Source: Gemmatimonadota bacterium (lineage in GTDB: Bacteria > Gemmatimonadota > Gemmatimonadetes > Palauibacterales > Palauibacteraceae). From it: a stretch of DNA of 11,442 nt. Below are positions 1 to 7,954 of the stretch, one piece after another. Each line of letters opens with the position of its first letter. Positions within the stretch are counted from its first letter, which is position 1. The notes under the pieces are model-generated. The model saw only the letters and a program-made list of their open reading frames with translations. It had not been told where the DNA came from and did no database searches. Both the position numbers and the translations under genes were made by a program. The stretch spans positions 1-11,442 of the forward strand of contig JARFPW010000230.1 in NCBI GenBank assembly GCA_029288095.1. The letters run 5' to 3'.

Positions 1-412
1 CTACGCGCACACGCCGGACGGGCTGACCCGGGCGCTGGAGGCGCTCCGCCGTCTCGCGGAGGGTTGTCTCACGGTGGTGTTCGGTTGCGGGGGCGACAGG
101 GACAGAGGGAAGCGGCCGCTGATGGGCCGGGCGGCGGTGGAAACGGCGGACCGGGTCATCCTGACGACCGACAACCCGCGAACGGAGGATGTCGGGCAGA
201 TCTTCGGCGATATCTCCGCCGCTGTGCCCCGTGACAGGATCGAGATCATCGCGGACCGGGCCGACGCCATCGACGAGGCGATCCGCGGAGCCGGGAGCCT
301 GGACGTGATACTGTTGGCGGGCAAGGGCCACGAGACATACCAGGATATTGATGGTGAGAAACACCCCTTCGACGAGGCCGAGATTGTCGCCGGCATCACG
401 GGGCGGTGCTGA
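1..412 (+). CDS. murE: UDP-MurNAc-L-Ala-D-Glu:meso-DAP ligase, C-terminal part (partial)
   Basis: The 5' end lies outside the window; the first whole codon starts at base 2 and 136 codons remain before the TGA at 410-412. MurE is the cytoplasmic ATP-dependent ligase that adds the third residue of the peptidoglycan stem peptide. The fragment opens with YAHTPDGL, matching the start of the C-terminal Mur ligase domain (family consensus DYAHTPD). It then shows FGCGGDRDRGKRP, TTDNPRTED and GKGHETYQ. DNPR is the known signature of meso-diaminopimelate-specific enzymes (the Arg binds the DAP carboxylate), whereas lysine-adding enzymes differ there; GKGHE also contributes to DAP binding. A meso-DAP wall is therefore inferred. 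About 350 N-terminal residues, including the ATP P-loop, are not visible. The stop overlaps the murF start by one base (TGATG). Confidence 0.97.
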   Translation, partial: YAHTPDGLTRALEALRRLAEGCLTVVFGCGGDRDRGKRPLMGRAAVETADRVILTTDNPRTEDVGQIFGDISAAVPRDRIEIIADRADAIDEAIRGAGSLDVILLAGKGHETYQDIDGEKHPFDEAEIVAGITGRC

Positions 413-1779
413 TGAGCGTCGTGTTCGAGAGCCACGAGGTTCGACGCGCGTTGGGTCTCCCGCCAGGCGAGGCGGCGGGGCGATACGACAGCGTGTCCAT
501 CGATTCCCGCGCCGTCGAGCCGGGAGCGTTGTTCGTCGCGCTCCGAGGCGCTCGCGTGGACGGTCTCGAGTTCCTGCCAGATGCGGCGCGGCGCGGTGCG
601 GCCGGCGCCATTGTGCCAGCGGACAGAGACCTGCCCGATCTCGATCTCCAGTGGTTTCCCGTACCGGACACACTGAGAGCACTAGGCGATCTCGCTCGAT
701 TCGCCCGTCGCCGTTGCGGGGCGCGGGTGATCGGAATCACCGGTAGCTCAGCGAAGACGACCGTCAAGGAGATGCTGGCGCTCGTGCTCTCCGAGGCAGC
801 CCCCACCTGGGCGACCCCCGGCAATCTCAACAGCCTGAGCGGTTTGCCTCTCGCGATCCTCGGCGCCGATTCCGTTGCCCGGTTCTGGGTCGTGGAAATG
901 GGCAGCAACGCACCCGGGGAGATCGCGCGCCTGGCGGCCATCGCCGAACCGGACGATGCCGTGGTGACGACCGTGGGTGCCGCCCACCTCGAAGGATTCG
1001 GCGATATCGAAGGCGTGCTAAGGGAGAAGCTGTCGCTGATCCGGATGGCTCACGAGACAGGCAAGGTGGTCGTGGGGGCGCTGCCCCCGTCACTCGCGAC
1101 CGCCGCACGACAGATCCGCGATGATGTTGTGGTGGCCGGCCTGGAGACCGACGCGGACTACCGACCGGAGCGGCACGAGATCGGCGCGGAGTCGGTGAGC
1201 TTCGAGCGCTCGGGCACCGAGTACCGATTGCATGTCGGGGGCGAGCATCACCTGCGCGACGCGCTCATGGCTGCCGCGATGGCCGAACAGTTGGGCGTGG
1301 AGCCGTCCGCCGTAGCTCGCGGTTTGAGCAACTTCCGACCCCTCGGAATGCGCGGCGCCCTGGTCCGGGCCGGAAGCCTGACGATCATCGCGGACTGCTA
1401 CAACGCGAATCCGGAGTCGTTCGAAGCTGCAATCCGCTACTGCGAGACGGCATTTCCGGGTCGTCCACGCAGTGCGGTCGTTGCCTCGATGCTGGAGCTC
1501 GGCCCGAACTCGGCAAGGGCCCACCGCGAGGTTGCCCGGCGCCTCCTCGACGCGGGCTTCGACCGGATATTTGCGCTTGGCGAGTTCCGGGGAGCGTTCG
1601 GAGAGACCACGAATGGCAGTCAGCGCGTCGCCCCCATGGACTCCGTCTCCGACGCCGTAGACGGGGTCGCGGCCGGCATGAGCGACGGAGAGGTGGTGCT
1701 CGTGAAAGCGTCGCGCGGCGAACGCCTGGAGCGGGTCGTCGAACAACTCGTGGAGCGCTACGGCGGGGGGAACAACTGA
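412..1779 (+). CDS. murF: UDP-MurNAc-tripeptide:D-Ala-D-Ala ligase
   Basis: MurF adds D-Ala-D-Ala to UDP-MurNAc-tripeptide in the cytoplasm, the last soluble step before MraY. The 455-residue product has normal family length. An N-terminal Mur ligase domain (residues 1-100) is followed by the central ATPase domain: P-loop GITGSSAKTT (K115), EMGSNAPGEI, TTVGAAHLEGFG and REKLSLI. The C-terminal domain carries DCYNANPESF (328-337), MLELG (360-364) and KASRGERLE (432-440). Several positions are unusual: the P-loop Gly before Lys is Ala114, GNLNNxxG is GNLNSLSG (137-144), and the usual GDMLELG is ASMLELG. The fold signature and gene order still make MurF the clear call. ATG 412 is chosen because it forms TGATG with the murE stop; an in-frame GTG at 406 would add only two residues. 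The stop overlaps mraY by one base. Confidence 0.96.
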   Translation: MSVVFESHEVRRALGLPPGEAAGRYDSVSIDSRAVEPGALFVALRGARVDGLEFLPDAARRGAAGAIVPADRDLPDLDLQWFPVPDTLRALGDLARFARRRCGARVIGITGSSAKTTVKEMLALVLSEAAPTWATPGNLNSLSGLPLAILGADSVARFWVVEMGSNAPGEIARLAAIAEPDDAVVTTVGAAHLEGFGDIEGVLREKLSLIRMAHETGKVVVGALPPSLATAARQIRDDVVVAGLETDADYRPERHEIGAESVSFERSGTEYRLHVGGEHHLRDALMAAAMAEQLGVEPSAVARGLSNFRPLGMRGALVRAGSLTIIADCYNANPESFEAAIRYCETAFPGRPRSAVVASMLELGPNSARAHREVARRLLDAGFDRIFALGEFRGAFGETTNGSQRVAPMDSVSDAVDGVAAGMSDGEVVLVKASRGERLERVVEQLVERYGGGNN

Positions 1780-2888
1780 TGCTGTATCATCTCCTGTTCC
1801 CGCTGGCTGATCGTCACATCATCTTCAACGTATTCCAGTACATCTCGTTTCGAGCGGCGGGTGCGATGGTAACCGCGCTGCTAGTGGCATTCATTGCGGG
1901 ACCGCCGATCATCCGCCGCCTCGAAGCCCGGAACATTGGTCAGGTCGTTCGCCTGGAGGGGCCGCGGACCCACCATACGAAGGCAGGTACTCCGACGATG
2001 GGCGGGATCATCATCCTGGTTTCCATCGTCACGTCCACGTTGTTATGGGCCCCACTCGACCTGTGGTATATCCATGCCGCGCTAGCCATGACCCTGGTAG
2101 CCGGTCTGATCGGGTTCACGGACGACTACCTGAAGGTCGTCCGACACGAGTCGCGAGGACTGATTGCCCGCCACAAGCTGATCTGGCAGTTCGTGGCTGG
2201 GATCGGATTCGGGGCGCTGCTCCTGTGGATTCCGCTCCCGCCGGCTGGTGAGGTTACGCATCGCCTGGTTCCGTTCTTCAAGAACGTCGAACTCGTGCTG
2301 GTGCCATTCGCCTTCCCGCTGTTCGTGGCGGTCGTCGTCGCGGGGTTTTCCAACGCCGTGAATCTCACCGACGGTCTGGACGGTCTGGCGGCCGGCCTAT
2401 CCGCCATCTCGGCCCTGGCTCTGGCTCTGTTCGCCTATGTAATGGGGCGATTGGACACTTCGTTCTACCTCGGCCTCCCATATCTGCCGGGGGCTGGTGA
2501 GTTGACTGTGTTCTGCGTGTCCGTCGCCGGTGCAGCAATCGGCTTTCTCTGGTTCAATGCGCCCCCCGCCACCGTGTTCATGGGCGATACCGGCTCCCTC
2601 GCGCTGGGCGGTGCGATCGGGACCGTGGCCGTCCTGCTCAAGTCGGAACTGCTGCTCGTCGTGGTTGGCGGGATGTTCGTGCTCGAGGCTCTTTCGGTGC
2701 TTATTCAAACCACGACGTTCAAGATCACCCGGCGGCGGACAGGAGTCGGCCGTCGAGTGTTCCGCATGGCACCGCTGCATCACCACTTCGAACAACTCGG
2801 GTGGCCGGAGACGCGGATCGTGATCCGGTTCTACATCGTCGGAATCATCTTTGCGCTGGTCGCTCTGGCGACCCTCAAGGTGCGATGA
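1779..2888 (+). CDS. mraY: phospho-N-acetylmuramoyl-pentapeptide-transferase
   Basis: This integral membrane enzyme transfers phospho-MurNAc-pentapeptide to undecaprenyl phosphate, making lipid I on the inner face of the membrane. The 369-residue protein has about ten hydrophobic segments and all family motifs: HHTKAGTPTMGG (65-76), FTDDYLK (113-119, with Asp115/Asp116), NAVNLTDGLDGLA (192-204), FMGDTGSLALGG (267-278) and the MraY-specific HHHFE (334-338). That last motif separates it from the related WecA/TagO transferases. It starts at an ATG sharing one base with the murF TGA, with a G-run (1765-1770) eight bases upstream as a plausible ribosome site. Its TGA overlaps the murD ATG as ATGA. 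Nothing looks truncated or atypical. Confidence 0.98.
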   Translation: MLYHLLFPLADRHIIFNVFQYISFRAAGAMVTALLVAFIAGPPIIRRLEARNIGQVVRLEGPRTHHTKAGTPTMGGIIILVSIVTSTLLWAPLDLWYIHAALAMTLVAGLIGFTDDYLKVVRHESRGLIARHKLIWQFVAGIGFGALLLWIPLPPAGEVTHRLVPFFKNVELVLVPFAFPLFVAVVVAGFSNAVNLTDGLDGLAAGLSAISALALALFAYVMGRLDTSFYLGLPYLPGAGELTVFCVSVAGAAIGFLWFNAPPATVFMGDTGSLALGGAIGTVAVLLKSELLLVVVGGMFVLEALSVLIQTTTFKITRRRTGVGRRVFRMAPLHHHFEQLGWPETRIVIRFYIVGIIFALVALATLKVR

Positions 2889-4276
2889 AGCGGCGCGAGA
2901 TGCCGTTCGCAGCCGGGGCCACCGTGAGCGTCCTCGGCCTCGGTGTGTCGGGTACCGCCGCGGCGCGCCTCGCTGCAGCCCGGGGCGCGGTGGTGTACGC
3001 GAGCGACGCGTTTGCAGGGGTCGAGCAGAAGGCCGCAGTCGATGCCCTCAGCGCCGAGGGAATCAGCGCCGAGGCGGGCCGGCACGATATGGACAGAATC
3101 CTGGATTCCGACCTCGTAGTAGTGAGTCCAGGCATCAGTCCGTTCTCGGAGGTGCGTCAGGAGATTTCAGCGCGCGGCATCCGAACGATCGCGGAAGTGG
3201 AGCTGGCGTACGGTACTCTCAGCAGCCGCGTGATCGGTATTACAGGAACGAATGGCAAGACCACGACGACGCAACTCACGGCGACGCTTCTGCGCGAGAG
3301 CGGAACGTCCGCGGTTGCCGGTGGCAACATCGGTCACCCGCTGTCGTGGACTGCCATGGAAGAGGAACAGCCGGATTGGGTTGTCGTCGAGCTCAGCAGT
3401 TTTCAGCTGGCCGACCTCGAGAGCTTCCACGTGGACATCGGAGTTCTGCTGAATCTGGCGCCCGATCACCTCGACCGCTATCGGGACCTCCAGGCGTACT
3501 ACCGTGACAAACAGCGACTCTTCGCCGCAGGTGACGACGACACGGCCTGGGTTCTGAATGCCGACGATCCTTTCGTCCTCGACCTGGCGAATTCGATCGC
3601 CGAAGAAGCGTTCCTGTTCTCCCTGAACGATCCTGTGAAGCGCGGAGGTTGGTTGTCCGCTGACGGGGTCCTGGTCGGGAACATCGATGGAACCGAGGAA
3701 CGCTGGCTGCCGGAAGCGGAGCTCCCCCTGCTTGGGTCTCACAACGTGGCCAATGCGCTGGCAGCTTCGATCAGCGCTCGACTGGCCGGCTGCCCGGCCG
3801 ATGCCGTGGGGTCCGGCCTGCGGGTGCCGTCTGACTTGCCTCACCGGCTGGAATCAGCGGGTGAGGTCGCCGGCGTTCTGTGGATCAACGACTCGAAGGC
3901 GACGAACGTCGCGGCGGCAACCGCTGCGGTGCGGGCTTTCGACCGCCCGATCATCATGATGCTAGGCGGCAGACACAAGGGGGAACCTTACGCATCGATT
4001 GCGGAGGCGGGAAGCGACCGGCTCAAAGCGGTCGTTGCCTTCGGCGAGGCCGCACCCAAGATCCTCGCAGAACTCGACGGAGCAGTGCCGCACATTGCGG
4101 TCGAGAACGGAATGGACGCCGCGGTGCGGGCTGCTCGGCATCAGGCCGTATCCGGGGACGTCGTGTTGTTCTCGCCGGCCTGCTCGAGCTTCGACATGTA
4201 TCCCAACTACGAGGTACGGGGCGAGGCCTTCGTGCGGGCTGTCCAGTCGCTTTCCACGGTTGAGGACAGGTCATGA
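2885..4276 (+). CDS. murD: UDP-MurNAc-L-alanine:D-glutamate ligase
   Basis: MurD adds D-glutamate to UDP-MurNAc-L-Ala, the second amino acid of the stem. The 463-residue product shows an N-terminal Rossmann-like UDP site VLGLGVSG (16-23), P-loop GTNGKTTTT (121-129), ELSSFQL (169-175), NLAPDHLDRY (190-199), and the C-terminal NDSKATN (335-341), LGGRHKG and FSPACSSFDMYPNYEVRG. All are classical MurD signatures with no key residue missing. The frame stays open upstream to 2801, but that part lies inside mraY. ATG 2885 gives an ATGA overlap and a weak AAGG four bases upstream; a second in-frame ATG at 2900 is possible but less likely. The overlap implies coupled translation with mraY upstream and, through ATGA at 4273, with ftsW downstream. 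Confidence 0.97.
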   Translation: MKRREMPFAAGATVSVLGLGVSGTAAARLAAARGAVVYASDAFAGVEQKAAVDALSAEGISAEAGRHDMDRILDSDLVVVSPGISPFSEVRQEISARGIRTIAEVELAYGTLSSRVIGITGTNGKTTTTQLTATLLRESGTSAVAGGNIGHPLSWTAMEEEQPDWVVVELSSFQLADLESFHVDIGVLLNLAPDHLDRYRDLQAYYRDKQRLFAAGDDDTAWVLNADDPFVLDLANSIAEEAFLFSLNDPVKRGGWLSADGVLVGNIDGTEERWLPEAELPLLGSHNVANALAASISARLAGCPADAVGSGLRVPSDLPHRLESAGEVAGVLWINDSKATNVAAATAAVRAFDRPIIMMLGGRHKGEPYASIAEAGSDRLKAVVAFGEAAPKILAELDGAVPHIAVENGMDAAVRAARHQAVSGDVVLFSPACSSFDMYPNYEVRGEAFVRAVQSLSTVEDRS

Positions 4277-5445
4277 CTGCCGGGACCCGAGCCTCGACCT
4301 TCGGCCTGCGCGGTTTCCCGGTGCGGCCCAGTTCGGCGCCATCCGTGGCAGGGAAGGCACTGACTGCGCTCACGATGTTGTTCGTGGCTTTCGGGCTTCT
4401 GTCCGTCTACAGCGCCAGCTCCTTCGTAGCCCAGTCAGCCGGCTTGCAGGACAGCCACTACCTGTTTCAACAGGCCTCACGGGCCGCGATCGGTCTTCTG
4501 GTGCTGTTCGTGGCCAGTCAGATCGACTACCGGATCTATCGAAGGCTGGCCTGGCCCATTCTCGCGGTCGCCGGGCTCTTGTTGGTACCGCTGCTGCTGC
4601 CTGGTACCGAGTCGTTCGCCCCCAGGGTGAACGGGGCTCGACGCTGGCTGGACCTGGGTGTCACGATCCAGCCGTCCGAGCTGGCCAAGATCGCCGTGGT
4701 GATGTGGACGGCCGCGATAGCGGTCAAGAAGCAGGATCAGCTGCACGACGTCCGCCACGGTCTACTCCCCATAGGGCTGGTCGTCGGCACCGTGTGTCTG
4801 CTGGTCCTATTCGAGCCGCACTTCTCGGCGGCCCTTTGGATCGCCGTGTTGGCTGGCGTTGTCCTGTTCGCGGCGGGCGCCCGGCTCACCCACTTCGCTC
4901 TGGTCGGTGTGGCGATGTTGCCGATAGGTCTGCTGGGCGCTCTCTCCAGCGGATATCGGCGCGAACGGGTTGGCGCGTTTCTGGCGACGTTCTTCGATCC
5001 ATCCTCCGTCGCGGCGACGAGCGGATACCAGCTTCGTCAGTCGATGATCGCCATCGGCTCGGGAGGCGTGACGGGCGTCGGGTTTGGCCGCAGCAGCCTG
5101 AAGATGTCGTATCTGCCCGAGCCGCAGAACGATTTCATCTTCTCGATCATAGCCGAGGAATGGGGGTTTCTGGGGGCGGCCGCGCTGATCGGCATGTTCG
5201 TGGGCTGGACGCTCATCGGTCTGCGCATAGCACGGGGCGCTCCAGACGTGCACGGCCGCCTTCTGGCGGTCGGGATCACGACCCTGGTGGCGCTATCCGC
5301 ATTCGCACACATCGGTGTCGCGCTGGGGCTGATGCCCACGACGGGCGTAAACCTGCCGTTCATCAGTGCCGGTGGAACCAATCTGATCCTGATGCTGGGT
5401 GCCACCGGCATCTTGCTGAACGTGTCCACAGCATGGAAGCGCTGA
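4273..5445 (+). CDS. ftsW: septal peptidoglycan glycosyltransferase FtsW (SEDS family)
   Basis: FtsW is the SEDS-family membrane polymerase that builds septal glycan from lipid II together with a class B penicillin-binding protein. The 390-residue protein has a roughly 25-residue cytoplasmic N-terminus and about ten transmembrane segments. SEDS hallmarks are NGARRWLDLGVTIQPSELAK (120-139), LPEPQNDFIF (281-290, with Asp287 matching the essential acidic residue of the large external loop) and TTGVNLPFISAGGTN (356-370). Two variants are visible: EPHFSAAL (181-188) where many homologues have QPDxGTA, and SAGGTN where many have SYGGSS. Its position between murD and murG favours FtsW over RodA. The start overlaps murD by ATGA, with GAGG (4262-4265) seven bases upstream. 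murG begins three bases after the stop. Confidence 0.96.
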   Translation: MTAGTRASTFGLRGFPVRPSSAPSVAGKALTALTMLFVAFGLLSVYSASSFVAQSAGLQDSHYLFQQASRAAIGLLVLFVASQIDYRIYRRLAWPILAVAGLLLVPLLLPGTESFAPRVNGARRWLDLGVTIQPSELAKIAVVMWTAAIAVKKQDQLHDVRHGLLPIGLVVGTVCLLVLFEPHFSAALWIAVLAGVVLFAAGARLTHFALVGVAMLPIGLLGALSSGYRRERVGAFLATFFDPSSVAATSGYQLRQSMIAIGSGGVTGVGFGRSSLKMSYLPEPQNDFIFSIIAEEWGFLGAAALIGMFVGWTLIGLRIARGAPDVHGRLLAVGITTLVALSAFAHIGVALGLMPTTGVNLPFISAGGTNLILMLGATGILLNVSTAWKR

Positions 5446-5448
5446 CCC

Positions 5449-6573
5449 GTGGCGACGCGCGTCTTGATCGCGGGTGGTGGAACAGGTGGTCACCTGTACC
5501 CGGCCCTCAATATTGCCGCAGCCCTGCGTCGCGCCGAGCCGATGTGCGAGTTGATGATGGTAGGAGCGGAACGCGGAATCGAGCACCGCATCCTTCCCGA
5601 GTCGGGATACGCCTATCGGCTTCTGGCAAGCGAACCGCTCCACCGGTCCCGTCCCTGGCGGAACTGGCGGATCGCGACTACCGCGCCACGGGTCATCCGC
5701 GGTGTCGCGGAGGCGTTCCGGGCGCTGAAACCGCATGTAGCTGTGGGCACCGGGGGGTACGCTTCGGCTCCAGCCCTGGCATGGGCAATCGCCTCACGCA
5801 CCCCGGCCGTCCTGCAGGAACAGAACGCCTATCCCGGACTGGTGACGAGACTGCTCGCACCGCATGTGGCGCAGATCCATCTCGGGTATCGGGAGGCGGC
5901 CACACATCTGAAGCCGGGGCAGGGCACTCGCATCTTCGAACACGGAAACCCCGTTGCGATAGCCGGCGCGGGGGAGACTGGCGAGTTCGACTGGCCGACC
6001 GGCCGCATTCTTCTGGTGACCGGGGGAAGCCAGGGTGCCCGCGGACTCAACGAACTGTTGCTGCAGGATCTCACGCGTGCGACCCGGTGGCCGGACGGGG
6101 CGACGATGGTATGGATCGCGGGTCCCGCGCACCACGAAGCCATCGCGGCGGCCGTCCGCGGGACGACATGGACCGATCGGATACGGGTCGTTCCGTATGT
6201 GGATGCTCTCGCGAGGCACCTCGGTCGAGTCGATCTGGCCATCTCCCGCGCGGGCGCGATGGCCACGTCGGAGCTGGCGGCGGCCGGGGTCCCCGCACTG
6301 CTGGTGCCACTGCCGTCCTCCGCGGAGGATCACCAACGACGGAACGCCGTCGCGCTGGCCGAGGCAGGGGCGGCGCTGGTCTTCGAGGAAGGCTCCACTG
6401 TGCCCGGTGCTCTCTGGACCTCCGTGGTCGAGCTGCTCGACTCGGACTCGTCCCTGCGGGACATGGGCGCCGCGATGCGGGCGCGAGGCCGGCCGGACGC
6501 CGCCGACCGGATTGCCTCCGATGTGCTGGAGCTTGCTCGGTCAGCGACAGGGGCGGTACATGGCGATGACTGA
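5449..6573 (+). CDS. murG: UDP-GlcNAc:undecaprenyl-PP-MurNAc-pentapeptide GlcNAc transferase
   Basis: MurG is a peripheral membrane GT-B glycosyltransferase of the inner face that converts lipid I to lipid II, the substrate of the neighbouring FtsW. The 374-residue product carries GGGTGGHLYPAL (9-20, including His15), GTGGYASAPAL (100-110), QEQNAYPGLVTRLLA (123-137), GNPV (166-169), TGGSQGARGLNE (191-202), and the UDP-GlcNAc site ISRAGAMATSEL (265-276) plus DHQRRNA (294-300). Translation apparently starts at GTG 5449, since the MATRVLIAGGG frame has no better ATG; GGAAG at 5435-5439 lies nine bases upstream. This is the only non-overlapping junction upstream of ftsZ. The 3' end overlaps murC by 14 bases. 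Confidence 0.97.
   Translation: MATRVLIAGGGTGGHLYPALNIAAALRRAEPMCELMMVGAERGIEHRILPESGYAYRLLASEPLHRSRPWRNWRIATTAPRVIRGVAEAFRALKPHVAVGTGGYASAPALAWAIASRTPAVLQEQNAYPGLVTRLLAPHVAQIHLGYREAATHLKPGQGTRIFEHGNPVAIAGAGETGEFDWPTGRILLVTGGSQGARGLNELLLQDLTRATRWPDGATMVWIAGPAHHEAIAAAVRGTTWTDRIRVVPYVDALARHLGRVDLAISRAGAMATSELAAAGVPALLVPLPSSAEDHQRRNAVALAEAGAALVFEEGSTVPGALWTSVVELLDSDSSLRDMGAAMRARGRPDAADRIASDVLELARSATGAVHGDD
6549..6553 (+). promoter_or_regulatory. ribosome binding site for murC
   Basis: AGGGG lies six bases before ATG 6560, inside the murG coding region. It supports ATG 6560 over the in-frame ATG at 6566, for which the spacing would be twelve bases. Confidence 0.55.
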
Positions 6574-7954
6574 GCTCGCACTGCCCACCCGTGCCGACCT
6601 CCCCACCGAGGAGCAATCGGTATTCCTTCTCGGAATCGCCGGCGCAGGCATGCGGGCCCTGGCCCTGGCCCTGGTCTCAGCCGGCTACTCGGTGTCGGGT
6701 TCGGACAGTGACCACAGGGCGGCTGGAGACCTGGTCGAGAAGGACATCCTGGTCGTTCCGGAGTCGGATACGGGCGGGGCAGCGCGCGCGGCCCTGGTCA
6801 TCTACAGCTCTGCCCTGCCGGACGACCATGCCGCACTGGAGGCGGCCAGAGCCGCTGGCGTACCGACGATGAAGCGTGCCAGGGCCCTCGGCGCCCTGGT
6901 CAACGATCGGCTGTTGGCCGCAGTGGCGGGGACACACGGCAAGACGACCGTTACGGCGATGCTCGCGATCGCCGCGGCACGAAGCGGTCTGGATCCGCTG
7001 GCCCTCGTCGGGGGCCACGTGGCCGCCTGGGGTGGCAACATGAGACCCGGCACTGGAGACCTGGCAGTCGTCGAAGCCGACGAGTACGATCGTTCGTTTC
7101 TGGAACTCGATCCGGATCTCGCGATCGTAACGTCGCTTGAAGCCGAACACCTGGACTGTTACGGCGACGTCGAGGCTCTTGAGGCCGCTTTCCACACGTT
7201 CGCCGCCCGGGCCCACAAGCTGCTTTTGTGTGCCGACGATCCCGGAACCATCCGGTTCGCCACTCGGTACCCCCTCGCCAGGACGTACGGGTTTTCGTCC
7301 GACGCGTTCTATCGCGTGAGCATTGTTGATTCAGATCGTTCCGGGCAGTCCTGCCTTCTGCATCGAGCAGGCGAGGCCGCTCCCTTCCGCCTGGGGGCGC
7401 CCGGAGCACACAACGCGCAGAACGCGGCCGGTGCCCTGGCAGCAGCCATGTGGCTCGGCGCGGACAGCACTCGACTCGCCGACAGCCTGGAGCAGTTCCG
7501 TGGCGCGAATCGGCGCCTCCAGGTGCTGTTTGATGCCGAGCATCTCACCGTAATCGATGACTACGCTCATCATCCGACCGAAATCCGCGCGAGCTTGCAG
7601 GCTGTCCGCTCCGCATGGCCCGCCAGGCGGGTCGTGGTCGTCTTCCAGCCACACCTGTTCTCGCGCACGAGGGACCTGGCCGGCGCGTTTGCCGAGGCCC
7701 TGGCTGGGGCGGACCAATCCTACGTGCTTCCAATCTATGCTGCGCGGGAGATGCCCATTCCTGGCGTCAGCCGTGACCTGATTACCGATGCACGGCAAGG
7801 AATTGAAGCAGTCGATGTGAACGAGCTGGAGTCGCTGGTACGCGGGTCAGGACCCACGACGCTGGTCTTCATGGGCGCGGGCGACGTGACCGAAATGGCT
7901 CACACCGCAGCGCGTCTCGCCACCGGAGGGGCGAGCGATGCGCTGGGAGACTGA
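6560..7954 (+). CDS. murC: UDP-MurNAc:L-alanine ligase
   Basis: MurC attaches L-alanine to UDP-MurNAc, opening stem-peptide synthesis in the cytoplasm. The 464-residue product has the N-terminal nucleotide motif GIAGAGMRALA (25-35) followed by VSGSD, P-loop GTHGKTTVTAM (124-134), VEADEYDRSFL (171-181), TSLEAEHLDCYG (191-202), and the C-terminal DDYAHHPTEI (333-342), FQPHLFSRTRDL and YAAREMPIPGV. These are MurC rather than MurD/E/F signatures. The TSLEAEH segment differs from the common TNIEADH. The frame stays open upstream to 6035 inside murG; that extension would not resemble MurC, so ATG 6560 with its AGGGG site is preferred. The 3' end overlaps murB by 17 bases, which links MurC to the enzyme making its substrate. 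Confidence 0.97.
   Translation: MAMTELALPTRADLPTEEQSVFLLGIAGAGMRALALALVSAGYSVSGSDSDHRAAGDLVEKDILVVPESDTGGAARAALVIYSSALPDDHAALEAARAAGVPTMKRARALGALVNDRLLAAVAGTHGKTTVTAMLAIAAARSGLDPLALVGGHVAAWGGNMRPGTGDLAVVEADEYDRSFLELDPDLAIVTSLEAEHLDCYGDVEALEAAFHTFAARAHKLLLCADDPGTIRFATRYPLARTYGFSSDAFYRVSIVDSDRSGQSCLLHRAGEAAPFRLGAPGAHNAQNAAGALAAAMWLGADSTRLADSLEQFRGANRRLQVLFDAEHLTVIDDYAHHPTEIRASLQAVRSAWPARRVVVVFQPHLFSRTRDLAGAFAEALAGADQSYVLPIYAAREMPIPGVSRDLITDARQGIEAVDVNELESLVRGSGPTTLVFMGAGDVTEMAHTAARLATGGASDALGD
7925..7931 (+). promoter_or_regulatory. ribosome binding site for murB
   Basis: GGAGGGG sits six bases before ATG 7938, inside the end of murC. It is a strong Shine-Dalgarno match at normal spacing and fixes the murB start within the 17-base overlap. 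Confidence 0.7.

Noticed and set aside
406..411. GTG at 406 as an alternative murF start
   Set aside because: It would add only two residues (Met-Leu); ATG 412 shares a base with the murE stop, as at the next junction, and is the simpler choice.
2801..2884. Upstream in-frame extension of murD
   Set aside because: It overlaps the conserved end of mraY. ATG 2885 gives a normal MurD N-terminus and an ATGA junction.
6035..6559. Upstream in-frame extension of murC by 175 codons
   Set aside because: It lies within murG in a different frame, is Arg/Pro/Trp-rich and does not resemble a Mur domain. MurC is full length from 6560 with a good ribosome site.
3999..6569. An 856-codon open frame on the + strand across ftsW and murG
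   Set aside because: It overlaps two clearly identified genes in another frame, and its translation is dominated by Arg, Gly, Ser and Pro without any recognisable domain. Long stop-free shadow frames are expected in GC-rich coding DNA.
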